Shown: in pieces, positions 24,781 to 33,899 of the stretch
Layout: every line of letters starts with the position of its first letter
How positions within the stretch are numbered: the stretch's first letter is position 1
Assembly: GCF_000178115.2 (NCBI RefSeq)
Contig: NC_014828.1
Location: 1,891,310 to 1,955,309, forward strand
Length of the DNA stretch: 64,000 nucleotides
From: Ethanoligenens harbinense YUAN-3
Lineage (GTDB): Bacteria > Bacillota > Clostridia > Oscillospirales > Ethanoligenentaceae
Direction: 5' to 3'
Made by a program: the position numbers and the translations under genes
Notes under the pieces: generated by a model
Seen by the model: only the letters and a program-made list of their open reading frames with translations
What the model was told of the DNA's origin: nothing
The model's database searches: none

Positions 24781-25614
24781 TCAATTATTTCTCCTTTTAT
24801 ATTCAGAGGGTGTGATACCGAAATGCTCTTTAAAAAGTTTGGAAAAATGAGAGCTATATTCAAAGCCGACAGAGCTCGCTATTTCATTAAAAGACATATC
24901 GGTGGTATGAATCAAAATACCTGCACAATCCAATCGATAATTATTCAAGTATTCTTTGGGCGATAGGTGCACCGTTTCTTGAAAAATACGATAGAGCTGT
25001 GAACGGTCTACACCAACAAAGTTGGAAATGTCGGTAATCTTAATATTTCGCATGTAATTAGATTGAATATACTTGGAAGCGTTATGAAAGCGATTGTTTT
25101 TACCTTCATGAGATTCGGATTCTGCAAGTACGCGTTGCCCTTTTAATTTTCCCAAAATCAACAGCAGATACCCCGTCCGAACCAAATCGTTCCCAGAAGC
25201 AATTTGGCAGGATTCTTTCAAATAAATGAGACAATTATTTATGTAATCGTCCATTTCACAATGAAACAACAGGCAATTTTCGTTTAGCCCTACATCATTT
25301 AAAATTTTTTTAGCCGATTTTCCGTTAAAACCCACCCATCGGTAAATCCATGGGTCAGTATCTGCTGCTTTGTAAAATGTGCTGGCGCCAGGTAATATTA
25401 GAAAACCATCTCCTTCTTTCAGCAGATATGTTTTATGGTTGACACGATATTCACCGCACCCATTTACCACATAGTGAAGCAGGTAATGCGTCCTGATAGC
25501 ATAACCAAAGCAATGCCCAGGAGGACAGTTTTGCTCCCCCGCATGCAAGACCTGTATACCCAGCGGTGATGGTTCGCCGGGTGCCAAATAGTAATCTTTA
25601 ATCGAAGTTCCCAA
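24781..25614 (-). CDS. msmR: AraC-family regulator of the alpha-galactoside operon (MsmR-like)
   Basis: Transcription factor of 277 aa. The N-terminal cupin-like sugar-sensing half (about 1-150) shows HYVVNGCGEYRVNHKTYLLKEGDGFLILPG. The C-terminal AraC double HTH is at about 180-277: YIQSNYMRNIKITDISNFVGVDRSQLYRIFQETVHLSPKEYL, then FNEIASSVGFEYSSHFSKLFKEHFGITPSEYKRR. It is divergent from the alpha-galactosidase operon across a 343-base promoter region, the arrangement of msmR in streptococcal msm loci, so it probably activates the operon in response to an alpha-galactoside such as melibiose or raffinose. Confidence 0.88.
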   Translation of the reverse strand: MGTSIKDYYLAPGEPSPLGIQVLHAGEQNCPPGHCFGYAIRTHYLLHYVVNGCGEYRVNHKTYLLKEGDGFLILPGASTFYKAADTDPWIYRWVGFNGKSAKKILNDVGLNENCLLFHCEMDDYINNCLIYLKESCQIASGNDLVRTGYLLLILGKLKGQRVLAESESHEGKNNRFHNASKYIQSNYMRNIKITDISNFVGVDRSQLYRIFQETVHLSPKEYLNNYRLDCAGILIHTTDMSFNEIASSVGFEYSSHFSKLFKEHFGITPSEYKRRNN

Positions 25615-25647
25615 ATATGTCCCTCATTTCTGAGTTAATTCATTGAC

Positions 25648-25676
25648 ATTGTAACAAGAATTTTTGAGTTTTGCAA
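25648..25676 (-). promoter_or_regulatory. Sigma-70-type promoter of the AraC regulator gene
   Basis: On the minus strand -35 TTGCAA and -10 TACAAT are exactly 17 bases apart, with the -10 about 34 bases before the start. Confidence 0.7.
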
Positions 25677-25729
25677 CAAAAATATAAAAATCTCATCAAT
25701 CAATTATTTTTCTTTTGAATCTCAAGCAG

Positions 25730-25735
25730 TATAAT
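25730..25735 (+). promoter_or_regulatory. -10 element of the alpha-galactoside operon promoter
   Basis: A consensus TATAAT, but at 16-18 bases upstream there is only a T-run and no good -35. A strong -10 with a poor -35 fits an activator-dependent promoter served by the divergent AraC protein. The leader to the aga start is about 215 bases. Confidence 0.5.
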
Positions 25736-25957
25736 TAGTCTAACGAACGGGCGATAAAATTATTAATAATGCACATAAAATTGGGGGTAGATACTGTGAA
25801 ATACGCATAACCAGCATGTCTGAAATTCATGTTGATATGTTTCAAGTCCCATTTTATACATCGATTTTATAAATCCCGCATCATTATATTCGTTTCAACT
25901 ACATCCAACCTTAATCCCTTACATTTAGAAAAACCAACTCAAAGGAGGAACCAACAG

Positions 25958-28144
25958 ATGCCGATTACATTCGATCAAAAAAATGGAATTTTTCATCTAC
26001 GCAACACCCAAGTCAGCTATGTGCTGCAAGTGACCAAAGAAGGGTATCTCCTGCACCGATATTGGGGCAAAGCTGTTTGTACATATCGTGAGAGCGCGTC
26101 CCTTGTATTCTTGGACAGGGGATTTTCCCCAAACCCTACGTCGGATGACCGCACGTTTTCACTGGACACTTTACCGATGGAATATCCATCGTATGGCAGC
26201 GGTGATTTCCGCACACCGGCCTTTGAAGCGGCTTTCGCAGATGGGTCTGCCGTAACCGATCTGCGGTATGCGTCGCACCGCGTTGTCGCGGGCAAACCGG
26301 GACTGCCGGGATTGCCGGCCACCTATGTCGAGACTGCCGCCGAAGCACAGACACTGGAGATCACGGTGAAAGATGTGCTTTCCGGCTTGGAAGCGGTGCT
26401 TTCCTACACCGTTTTTGAGCAAGGAGGCGCAATCACGCGTAGCGTGCGATTCCAAAACAGCGGCAAAGCCCCCGTGCGGCTACTGCGCGTACTGAGCGCA
26501 AGCATTGATTTTTCAGACGATGTGTTTGAACTGCTCACGCTGGATGGCGCGCATGCCAACGAGCGAAACGTCACTCGCCGCCGCCTGACACCCGGCACCC
26601 AATTGGTGGACAGCTGTCGTGGGGCCAGCAGCCACCAGCATAATCCCTTTATCGCGCTGCTGCGGCCGAATACCGACGAGAACACCGGTGAAGCATACGG
26701 ATTCAACCTCGTATACAGCGGCAACTTTCTTGCACAGGCGCAGGTAGATCAGTTCCACACGGCGCGCGTTTCCATCGGGATCAATCCGTTCGATTTCGAG
26801 TGGCTGCTCCGGCCTGGAGAATCGTTCCAATCGCCGGAAGCAGTGCTGGTCTATTCAGAGGCCGGACTGGACGGACTGTCGCAGGTCTACCACAAGCTGT
26901 ACCGCGAGAGGCTGTGCGGGGGGAAATTTCGCGATGCCCTGCGACCTGTTCTGCTCAACAGTTGGGAAGCCGCTTACTTTAATTTTGATGCCGACAGCAT
27001 CTTGAAGCTGGCGCAGGAAGCAAAAGATGTGGGCATTGAACTGGTGGTGCTGGACGACGGTTGGTTCGGAAAACGTGACGATGACAATTCCTCCCTCGGC
27101 GACTGGGTGATCTACCACAAAAAGCTGCCGGAAGGCCTGGATGGGTTGGGCAAACGCATCCATGAGCTGGGTTTGCAGTTCGGCCTTTGGTTTGAACCGG
27201 AAATGGTCAGCGAAAACAGCGACCTCTACCGTGCGCATCCGGACTGGTGCCTGCATGTGAACGGGCGGCCGCACACCCGAGGACGCAATCAGCTGGTACT
27301 CGACCTTTCACGCGAAGATGTCTGCACATATATCGTGGATGCGGTATGCGATATTCTTTCCAGTGCCCCCATTGACTATGTCAAATGGGACATGAACCGC
27401 CATATGACGGAAGTAGGCTCGGCCAAGCTTCCACCCGAGCGCCAGCGTGAAACGGCGCACCGCTATATACTGGGACTTTACCGTGTGATGGATGCGATCA
27501 CCTCCCGTTTTCCGGATGTGCTGTTTGAAAGCTGCTCCGGCGGCGGCGGCCGTTTTGACCCCGCCATCTTGTACTACATGCCGCAGACCTGGACGAGTGA
27601 CAACACGGATGCCGTTTGCCGCTTGAAGATTCAGTACGGCACCAGCATTATTTACCCGCCAAGCACTATTTGCTCCCATGTCTCTGTTTCGCCAAACGAG
27701 CAGGTCGGACGCATCACCCCGTTGCAAACGCGAGGATACGTCGCCATGTCCGGTAATTTCGGATACGAACTGGATCTGGGCAAACTTTCTAAAACAGAGA
27801 AAGCGGAGGTTAGCTGCCAGATAGCTCTTTACAAAGAGATACGGCCGCTCATTCAGTTTGGAAAGCAGCATCGTTTGCTCAGCCCGTTTGAAGGCAATGA
27901 AACCGCGTGGTTGTATGTCTCGCAGGATGGCAGTGAAGCACTGGCATTTTATTTCAAGGTGCTTGCCCAACCGGCTGTTCCGATTCGCATCCTGCGTCTG
28001 AAAGGCCTTGACCCGTCTGAGCAGTACCGCGATTTGGGAAGTAACAAGGTATTCGGCGGCGACGAACTGATGTATATCGGCTTAACCGTTCCAATAGAAA
28101 ACGGCGATTTCATAAGCACGATCTGGCATTTTAAGCAAATATAG
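25958..28144 (+). CDS. aga: Alpha-galactosidase, GH36
   Basis: Cytoplasmic enzyme of 728 aa that releases galactose from melibiose, raffinose and stachyose. The N-terminal beta-sandwich (about 1-300) is followed by the catalytic barrel. The barrel shows VVLDDGWFGKRDDD, LGLQFGLWFEPEMVSENSDLYR, the nucleophile Asp in DYVKWDMNR, and the acid/base Asp in the ESCSGGGGRFDPAIL..QTWTSDNTDA block. The length matches bacterial GH36 group I. The ATG at 25958 follows AAAGGAGG; the frame extends upstream without a site. It is the first gene of the operon; there is no signal peptide, consistent with cleavage after import. Confidence 0.95.
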   Translation: MPITFDQKNGIFHLRNTQVSYVLQVTKEGYLLHRYWGKAVCTYRESASLVFLDRGFSPNPTSDDRTFSLDTLPMEYPSYGSGDFRTPAFEAAFADGSAVTDLRYASHRVVAGKPGLPGLPATYVETAAEAQTLEITVKDVLSGLEAVLSYTVFEQGGAITRSVRFQNSGKAPVRLLRVLSASIDFSDDVFELLTLDGAHANERNVTRRRLTPGTQLVDSCRGASSHQHNPFIALLRPNTDENTGEAYGFNLVYSGNFLAQAQVDQFHTARVSIGINPFDFEWLLRPGESFQSPEAVLVYSEAGLDGLSQVYHKLYRERLCGGKFRDALRPVLLNSWEAAYFNFDADSILKLAQEAKDVGIELVVLDDGWFGKRDDDNSSLGDWVIYHKKLPEGLDGLGKRIHELGLQFGLWFEPEMVSENSDLYRAHPDWCLHVNGRPHTRGRNQLVLDLSREDVCTYIVDAVCDILSSAPIDYVKWDMNRHMTEVGSAKLPPERQRETAHRYILGLYRVMDAITSRFPDVLFESCSGGGGRFDPAILYYMPQTWTSDNTDAVCRLKIQYGTSIIYPPSTICSHVSVSPNEQVGRITPLQTRGYVAMSGNFGYELDLGKLSKTEKAEVSCQIALYKEIRPLIQFGKQHRLLSPFEGNETAWLYVSQDGSEALAFYFKVLAQPAVPIRILRLKGLDPSEQYRDLGSNKVFGGDELMYIGLTVPIENGDFISTIWHFKQI

Positions 28145-28355
28145 TATCACGTTTGCTTTCAACCATTTCAACCCAGTCTGCAATAGTTCACCGTTCCTCA
28201 ACGTCTCAATGCGTTGTCTTCCTCATGCGGCAGCCTGCAGAGTTGCCTTGTTCGTTATCCTTGCCTTGCGCGCTGTGGTTCCGGTTCCTTTCTCGCATTC
28301 TGAACCGGGATTGCTGTAGTATCAAAGGACATATGGAAAGGGAGGCTATGAAACA

Positions 28356-29660
28356 ATGAAAAACGACCTTAATCGTATGTTGTCCATGGTTTTGTGTGCC
28401 GGTTTGATTCTTGGCACCGTCATCTTTTCTGTCGGATGTCAAAGCACGAGTGGAAAAGTGACCGTAGAGCTGTTCCAGTATAAACCCGAAGCTGTCAAGA
28501 CATTTCAGGCCATCGCAAAGAAATTCAATGCGGAAAACCCGGACATCAATTTAATCGTTACTTCTCCCAATGATGCCATCACCATACTGAAAACGCGGCT
28601 GATCAAAAACGACCTGCCTGACATCATCGGCATTGGAGGCGACATCAATTATTCCAATTTTCTGGATGCCGATATGTTGCTGAATATCAGCGATTACAAG
28701 GGTCTGGATACCATCAAGGATGCTTATAAGGAAATGGATAAGCAACTGGAACTGGTGCCAAAAGAAGGGGTGTATGCGGTGCCATACGCCGCTAATGCGT
28801 CCGGCATCCTGTATAACAAACAGATATTCCAGCAACATGGCTGGACAATTCCCACCACCTGGGATGAACTAATCGCCCTCTGTGAAAAAATCAAAGCCGC
28901 AGGAATCACTCCGTTTTATTTTGGCATGAAAGACACCTGGACCACGCTGGCCCCATGGAATGCCATTGCGGTAGATCTGGTATCTCCCGATATCTGTCAG
29001 CATGTCAATATGGGGAGAGCAACTTTTCAACAGGCTTACAGCGAAGTGGCCGACAAAGAAAAGGCGCTCCTGCAATATGGACAGAAAGACCCGTTTGCGT
29101 ATGGCTACAACGATGCCTGCACCGCGTTTGCCAAGGGCCAATCCGCCATGTTCGCAATCGGCAGCTATGCCGTGCCGCAGATCACGTCCGTAAACCCAAA
29201 CCTCCAGCTTGATTCGTTTGTGATGCCGGCCAGCAACAACGCAGCGCAAAACAAACTGAATTCCGGAAACGATTTGCAGTTCAGTGTGATGAAAAGCACC
29301 AAGCATAAAGCGGCCTGCTACCGGGTGCTCGATTTCCTGTTGAAAGACAAGACGGTGCAAAGCTATGTCGACGAACAAAATGCGGTTCCATGCAAAGAAG
29401 GAGATTTTAAAATGTCCTCTGTGCTCGACAGCATGCAGCCCTATATCAAGCAGGGGAAAATGGCGGATTATCAGGACCATCATTATCCTTCCGAAATGAG
29501 TGTGGATGCTTTGATTCAGACATTTCTGCTTGGCCAAAGCAAAGAGGCATTTTTATCGGGATTCGACAAAGACTGGAAACGTTACAACCAGGATACGATT
29601 GCCAAACTGCAGGCATACGAAGCAGAGCATGGTGCCGCAGCATCCAGTTCGGCGTCCTGA
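28356..29660 (+). CDS. msmE: Sugar ABC transporter binding lipoprotein (MsmE-like)
   Basis: Extracellular solute-binding lipoprotein of 434 aa of a CUT1 importer. The signal peptide ends in a lipobox, FSVGC, with the lipidated Cys at residue 28. The mature part has the family 1 binding-protein pattern: TVELFQYKPEAVKTFQAIAKKFNAENPDINL, DLPDIIGIGGD, GVYAVPYAANASGILYNKQIFQQHGWTIPTTWDEL and AFAKGQSAMFAIGSYAVPQI. The ATG at 28356 has GGGAGG 11 bases upstream. The 211-base gap after aga shows no clear terminator. The ligand is presumably the alpha-galactoside handled by the rest of the operon. Confidence 0.92.
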   Translation: MKNDLNRMLSMVLCAGLILGTVIFSVGCQSTSGKVTVELFQYKPEAVKTFQAIAKKFNAENPDINLIVTSPNDAITILKTRLIKNDLPDIIGIGGDINYSNFLDADMLLNISDYKGLDTIKDAYKEMDKQLELVPKEGVYAVPYAANASGILYNKQIFQQHGWTIPTTWDELIALCEKIKAAGITPFYFGMKDTWTTLAPWNAIAVDLVSPDICQHVNMGRATFQQAYSEVADKEKALLQYGQKDPFAYGYNDACTAFAKGQSAMFAIGSYAVPQITSVNPNLQLDSFVMPASNNAAQNKLNSGNDLQFSVMKSTKHKAACYRVLDFLLKDKTVQSYVDEQNAVPCKEGDFKMSSVLDSMQPYIKQGKMADYQDHHYPSEMSVDALIQTFLLGQSKEAFLSGFDKDWKRYNQDTIAKLQAYEAEHGAAASSSAS

Positions 29661-29680
29661 TGAGAGAGGGGTTGAGAGAA

Positions 29681-30571
29681 ATGAATCGTCCATTGCAATC
29701 CAGCCGCATCGACCGTAAGAACCGGACATTTCTGGCCATACTCATTCCGATCATGGCCCTGTTCTTCCTGTTTAACACGCTGCCGCTTTTACAGGGGTTT
29801 TCTTATAGCTTTACCAATTTCAGGGGATTCGGCAGCTATAATTTCGTGGGTCTGCGCAATTTCGTCAATTTGTTTCAGGACGGCCGCATCGGCCATTCGT
29901 ATCAGTTTACATTTCTGTTTGCGGTAGTGACCACTATCCTCGTCAATGTGCTCAGCCTTATTCTGGCGCTGGGGCTAAACGCGAAGATCCGCATCAAATC
30001 CACCCTCCGGGGCATCTACTTCATTCCCGCCGTGCTCGGAGGTCTGGTGGTCGGCTACATTTTTAACTTCTTTTTTACGTATATCCTGCCGACACTGGGC
30101 AAAACATTGGGCAGCACGGCGCTGGGTTCCAGCCTCTTATCCAATCCCAAATTAGCCTGGATTGCGATCGTGGTTGTGGTCGCATGGCAGGCAATCGCCA
30201 TGAATACAATCATCTATATTTCCGGTTTGCAGACGGTTCCGCAGGATGTATATGAAGCAGGCGCGCTGGACGGCGCGACCGGTTGGAAACAGTTTCAAAA
30301 CCTCACGCTTCCTTTAATCATGCCGTTTGTGACCATCAACATGGTTTTGTGCATGAAAAATTTCCTAATGGTGTTTGACCAAATCATGTCCCTCACGCAA
30401 GGCGGGCCGGCGCAGAGCACCGAGCCGATTTCCTATCTGATATACAACAATGGCTTGGGCGGCGGACAGTTCGGTTATCAAAGTGCAAACGCCGTGCTTT
30501 TCTTTGTGGTGATCGTGGCCATTTCCGTGTTTCAACTAAAATTTCTGGGAGACAGGGAGGAACAGCTATGA
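29681..30571 (+). CDS. msmF: Sugar ABC transporter permease (MsmF-like)
   Basis: Membrane permease of 296 aa, CUT1 MalF-type, with six hydrophobic segments. The cytoplasmic EAA loop that docks the ATPase is visible as EAGALDGATGWKQFQNLTLPLIMP. The ATG at 29681, 21 bases after the msmE stop, is chosen over the earlier frame start because it begins at MNRPLQSSRIDRKNRTF, directly before the first helix. Its stop overlaps the msmG start by 4 bases. It pairs with MsmG to form the channel. No ATP-binding subunit is encoded here. Confidence 0.93.
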   Translation: MNRPLQSSRIDRKNRTFLAILIPIMALFFLFNTLPLLQGFSYSFTNFRGFGSYNFVGLRNFVNLFQDGRIGHSYQFTFLFAVVTTILVNVLSLILALGLNAKIRIKSTLRGIYFIPAVLGGLVVGYIFNFFFTYILPTLGKTLGSTALGSSLLSNPKLAWIAIVVVVAWQAIAMNTIIYISGLQTVPQDVYEAGALDGATGWKQFQNLTLPLIMPFVTINMVLCMKNFLMVFDQIMSLTQGGPAQSTEPISYLIYNNGLGGGQFGYQSANAVLFFVVIVAISVFQLKFLGDREEQL

Positions 30572-31425
30572 ATATCAACCATTCTGTAAAAATCAGAAAT
30601 CATCGCACCAACTGGCCGGTCACGATTCTGCTCACCATCGGCTGTGTCACCATCTTTTTTCCGCTTTACATGACGGTCATCATCGCTTTCAAAAAACCTT
30701 CCGAGATGACCAACGATATTCTCGGCGCCCTGCTTCCGCCCGTTAAATGGAGTCTATCCAATTTTTCGGAAGCCATGAAAGTGACGAACTTCTGGCAATC
30801 GCTTGGCTGCAGCGTATTGATTACGTTGTGCACGGTCGCTCTTTCCATTGTGATCCATTCTCTTGCCGGTTACGTAATCGGCCGGAATATGGCCCGCAAA
30901 AAGTTTTATAAATTTGCTTATTTCTACATGATCAGCGGCATGTTTGTGCCGTTTGCGATCCTGATGATGCCTGAGATCAAGCAGACCGCCATGCTGCATT
31001 TGGCAAACTGGGGCGGCGTCATCGTTCTCTATGTCGTGTTTTATATGCCAATGAACCTGTTGCTTTATGTTGGTTATCTGAAAAACATTCCGATGGCACT
31101 GGAAGAAGCGGCTTATGTGGACGGCGCGAGCGTCTGGACAACATATTGGCGGGTTATTTTCCCGAATATGATCCCAATGCATGCGACCGTTGCGGTTTTA
31201 ACCGCATTGGGCGCATGGAACGACGTGATGACGCCACTGGTGCTGATGGGCGGAAGCGGCGCCAATACCCTGCCGCTGGCACAGCTCAATTTCCAAAATC
31301 AATTCAGTACAAACTACAATCTGGCATTTGCTTCGTATCTGCTGGCCCTTATCCCCATCTTGATTTTTTATTTATTCTGTCAGAAGTGGATTATTAACGG
31401 TGTGGTTAACGGTGCCGTCAAGTGA
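30568..31425 (+). CDS. msmG: Sugar ABC transporter permease (MsmG-like)
   Basis: Second CUT1 permease, MalG-type, 285 aa with six membrane segments. The EAA loop is EEAAYVDGASVWTTYWRVIFPNMIPM. It starts inside the end of msmF (ATGA overlap), so the two are translationally coupled. As in many Firmicutes CUT1 systems, the ATPase must be supplied by a shared MsmK/UgpC-type protein from elsewhere in the genome; this is an inference from its absence here. Confidence 0.93.
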   Translation: MNINHSVKIRNHRTNWPVTILLTIGCVTIFFPLYMTVIIAFKKPSEMTNDILGALLPPVKWSLSNFSEAMKVTNFWQSLGCSVLITLCTVALSIVIHSLAGYVIGRNMARKKFYKFAYFYMISGMFVPFAILMMPEIKQTAMLHLANWGGVIVLYVVFYMPMNLLLYVGYLKNIPMALEEAAYVDGASVWTTYWRVIFPNMIPMHATVAVLTALGAWNDVMTPLVLMGGSGANTLPLAQLNFQNQFSTNYNLAFASYLLALIPILIFYLFCQKWIINGVVNGAVK

Positions 31426-31467
31426 CACTGTGCCCACACGAAACAACCGTTTACAACATGCTTATAC

Positions 31468-32766
31468 ATGCACGAAAGAGCGAACCACATGGAACTTTTG
31501 CAAATTAAAAAAGAGATTCAGGAGAGCAGGCTGGATCAAACATTGGGCCTCCTTTATGGAGAAGCCACCGTTCACGCACAGCGCAAACGGTATCTGGACG
31601 CGCTGAATGCGTTTGCGCAGCTTTATGGCGGCGGGGACGTGCAGATTTTGAGTGTTCCGGGTCGCAGCGAGATAGGCGGCAACCACACCGACCATAACCA
31701 TGGGCGCGTGCTGGCATGCGCCGTGGATCTGGACGTGATCGCAGTGGCCAGAAAGTCCGGAAATACACAGATACGGTTGCAATCCGAAGGGTTTGGAATG
31801 GATAAATTGAGCATTCAAACGCTCCGGCCGGTGGAGAATGAACACTTTACATCCAAAGCGCTCATCCGGGGGACAGCCGCACGTTTGCAAACACTGGGTT
31901 ACACCGTTGGTGGATTCGACGCATATATAACTTCCAATGTCTTAAAGGGAAGCGGCCTTTCTTCCTCGGCGGCTTTTGAAGTGATGTGCGCCAACATTTT
32001 CAGCCACCTGTTCAACGGCGGCAAGATCGACACCGTCACTATGGCCAAAACGGGCCAGTATGCCAAGCGGGAATTTTTCGGCAAGCCCTGTGGACTAATG
32101 GATCAGATGGCGAGTGCGGTCGGTGGCTTTATTTCTATCGATTTCGCCGACCCGGAAAACCCATTGGTACAAAAGATCGATTTGGATATGGCGCAAACCG
32201 GCTATACGCTCTGCATCATCGACACGGCGGGCAACCACGCCGACCTCAATGCGGATTATGCGTCCATCCAGTCGGAAATGAAAGCCGTTGCCACTCTGCT
32301 GGGACATACCGTACTGCGGAAGTGCAACGAGGAACAGTTCTTCACGCGCCTGCCGGAAATCCGTGCAAAACTGGGAGACCGCGCGGTTCTGCGTGCGCTC
32401 CATTTCTTTGGAGACAACGCGCGCGTATCCGGGGAAGTGGAAGCACTGCGCAGTGGGAACTTTCAAGCGTTCCTTAATCTGGTGATACAATCCGGCCGTT
32501 CCTCATTTCAATATCTCCAAAATGTCTATTCGATCCAAGATCCCAGACAACAGGGATTATCGCTCGCACTCGCGCTTTCTGAAAAAATTCTGGAGAAAAA
32601 CGGCGCATGGCGTGTGCATGGCGGCGGATTTGCCGGAACGATCCAGGCATTTGTGCCCAATAAACCGGCAGACGTTTATACGGCCGAAATGAACCGTGTT
32701 TTTGGAGAGCATGCGTGCTACCGGTTACGAGTGCGTCCGGTCGGCGCCGTACGTGTCTCGGAATAA
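31468..32766 (+). CDS. galK: Galactokinase
   Basis: GHMP-family kinase (432 aa from the first ATG) that phosphorylates galactose released by Aga to galactose-1-phosphate. The signature near the N-terminus is in a clostridial variant form, PGRSEIGGNHTDHNHGRVLA (the classical form reads GEHTDYN). The ATP-binding GSGLSSSAAFEV motif and the C-terminal GAWRVHGGGFAGTIQAFV are present. A second ATG at 31489 (MELLQIKK) is equally possible; neither has a strong ribosome site. It lies 43 bases after msmG in the same operon. Confidence 0.93.
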   Translation: MHERANHMELLQIKKEIQESRLDQTLGLLYGEATVHAQRKRYLDALNAFAQLYGGGDVQILSVPGRSEIGGNHTDHNHGRVLACAVDLDVIAVARKSGNTQIRLQSEGFGMDKLSIQTLRPVENEHFTSKALIRGTAARLQTLGYTVGGFDAYITSNVLKGSGLSSSAAFEVMCANIFSHLFNGGKIDTVTMAKTGQYAKREFFGKPCGLMDQMASAVGGFISIDFADPENPLVQKIDLDMAQTGYTLCIIDTAGNHADLNADYASIQSEMKAVATLLGHTVLRKCNEEQFFTRLPEIRAKLGDRAVLRALHFFGDNARVSGEVEALRSGNFQAFLNLVIQSGRSSFQYLQNVYSIQDPRQQGLSLALALSEKILEKNGAWRVHGGGFAGTIQAFVPNKPADVYTAEMNRVFGEHACYRLRVRPVGAVRVSE

Positions 32767-32854
32767 AACAGGAAATATTCCAACGCGGCCATTCCATTTG
32801 TCTGCGACGGAACGGCTGCGTTACATGCAATCTGTCAATTCGGAGGAATTTATT

Positions 32855-33823
32855 ATGGCTGAACTTCGCTGGCATCCGTTTATTCAAGACTGGATCATGA
32901 TTGCGTCATCCCGGCAGAACCGTCCGCAAATGCCAAAGGACTGGTGTCCATTTTGCCCGGGTTCCGGAAAGGTTCCCGGCCGGTATGACGTTTTGAAATA
33001 TGACAATGACTTCCCCGCGCTTTCGCAGACCCCGCCGGAACCGGATGACGTGGCGACCGACTTTTTTAAGGTGCGACCGGCATATGGCAAATGCGAGGTC
33101 ATCCTGTATTCTCCCGAGCACACGATCACTCTGCCGGAATTGCCGGTGCCGCACATCCGCAAACTGGTTGACCTTTGGGCGGAACGATATGACGCGCTGC
33201 GGCAAGATAAAAAAATCAAATATGTCTTTATTTTTGAAAACTGCGGCGATGTCGTGGGTGTAACCATGCCGCATCCACACGGACAGATTTACGGGTACTC
33301 AATCGTTCCGAAAAAACTACGTCTGGAACTGGAAGCGAGCGAAGCGTATTACAACGAAAACAGCCGCTGCCTGTTCTGCGACAACTTGAAAGCGGAACAA
33401 GATTTTCAAAAACGCATTATCTTTGAAAACGACCATTTTGTTTGCTTATTGCCGTTTTACACGGAATACCCATATGGTGTCTATTTATACAGCAAACGCC
33501 ATACCGGCGCGATCGTGGATTTTACCGATGAAGAACGTAACGCGCTGGCTGCCGCGCTAAAAGAGACGGCCGGCACGCTGGACAGCCTGTTTGGTTACAA
33601 ATTTCCATACATGATGTGCATGCACAATGCCCCGGTCAATTACGGGGATACCTCGGATTATTACCATTTTCATATCGAGTTTTTCCCGCCGATGCGTTCA
33701 GAAACAAAGCAGAAGTTCAATGCATCCAGCGAGACGGGCGCATGGGCACATTGTAACCCCACTTGCCCGGAAGAAAAAGCGGAAGAGCTCCGGCAGGCGC
33801 ACGAACGTTTTCTTGCACAATAA
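32855..33823 (+). CDS. galT: Galactose-1-phosphate uridylyltransferase
   Basis: Transfers UMP from UDP-glucose to galactose-1-phosphate, giving UDP-galactose and glucose-1-phosphate (Leloir pathway). It has 322 aa of the HIT-like class I type. The N-terminal zinc-type site is CPFCPG, the active-site histidine motif is MPHPHGQIYGY, a second CLFCDN pair follows, and the C-terminal half has the DYYHFHIEFFPP segment. The ATG at 32855 follows CGGAGGAA; the longer frame from 32696 overlaps galK and has no family similarity. No galE is present in the window. Confidence 0.94.
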   Translation: MAELRWHPFIQDWIMIASSRQNRPQMPKDWCPFCPGSGKVPGRYDVLKYDNDFPALSQTPPEPDDVATDFFKVRPAYGKCEVILYSPEHTITLPELPVPHIRKLVDLWAERYDALRQDKKIKYVFIFENCGDVVGVTMPHPHGQIYGYSIVPKKLRLELEASEAYYNENSRCLFCDNLKAEQDFQKRIIFENDHFVCLLPFYTEYPYGVYLYSKRHTGAIVDFTDEERNALAAALKETAGTLDSLFGYKFPYMMCMHNAPVNYGDTSDYYHFHIEFFPPMRSETKQKFNASSETGAWAHCNPTCPEEKAEELRQAHERFLAQ

Positions 33824-33899
33824 AATTGAAGCGGCTTGTTGTTTTAAGTCGTGACCACACTTTAAAGGTGTGGCTTGCACAAGTTCTAAAGGAGCGTAT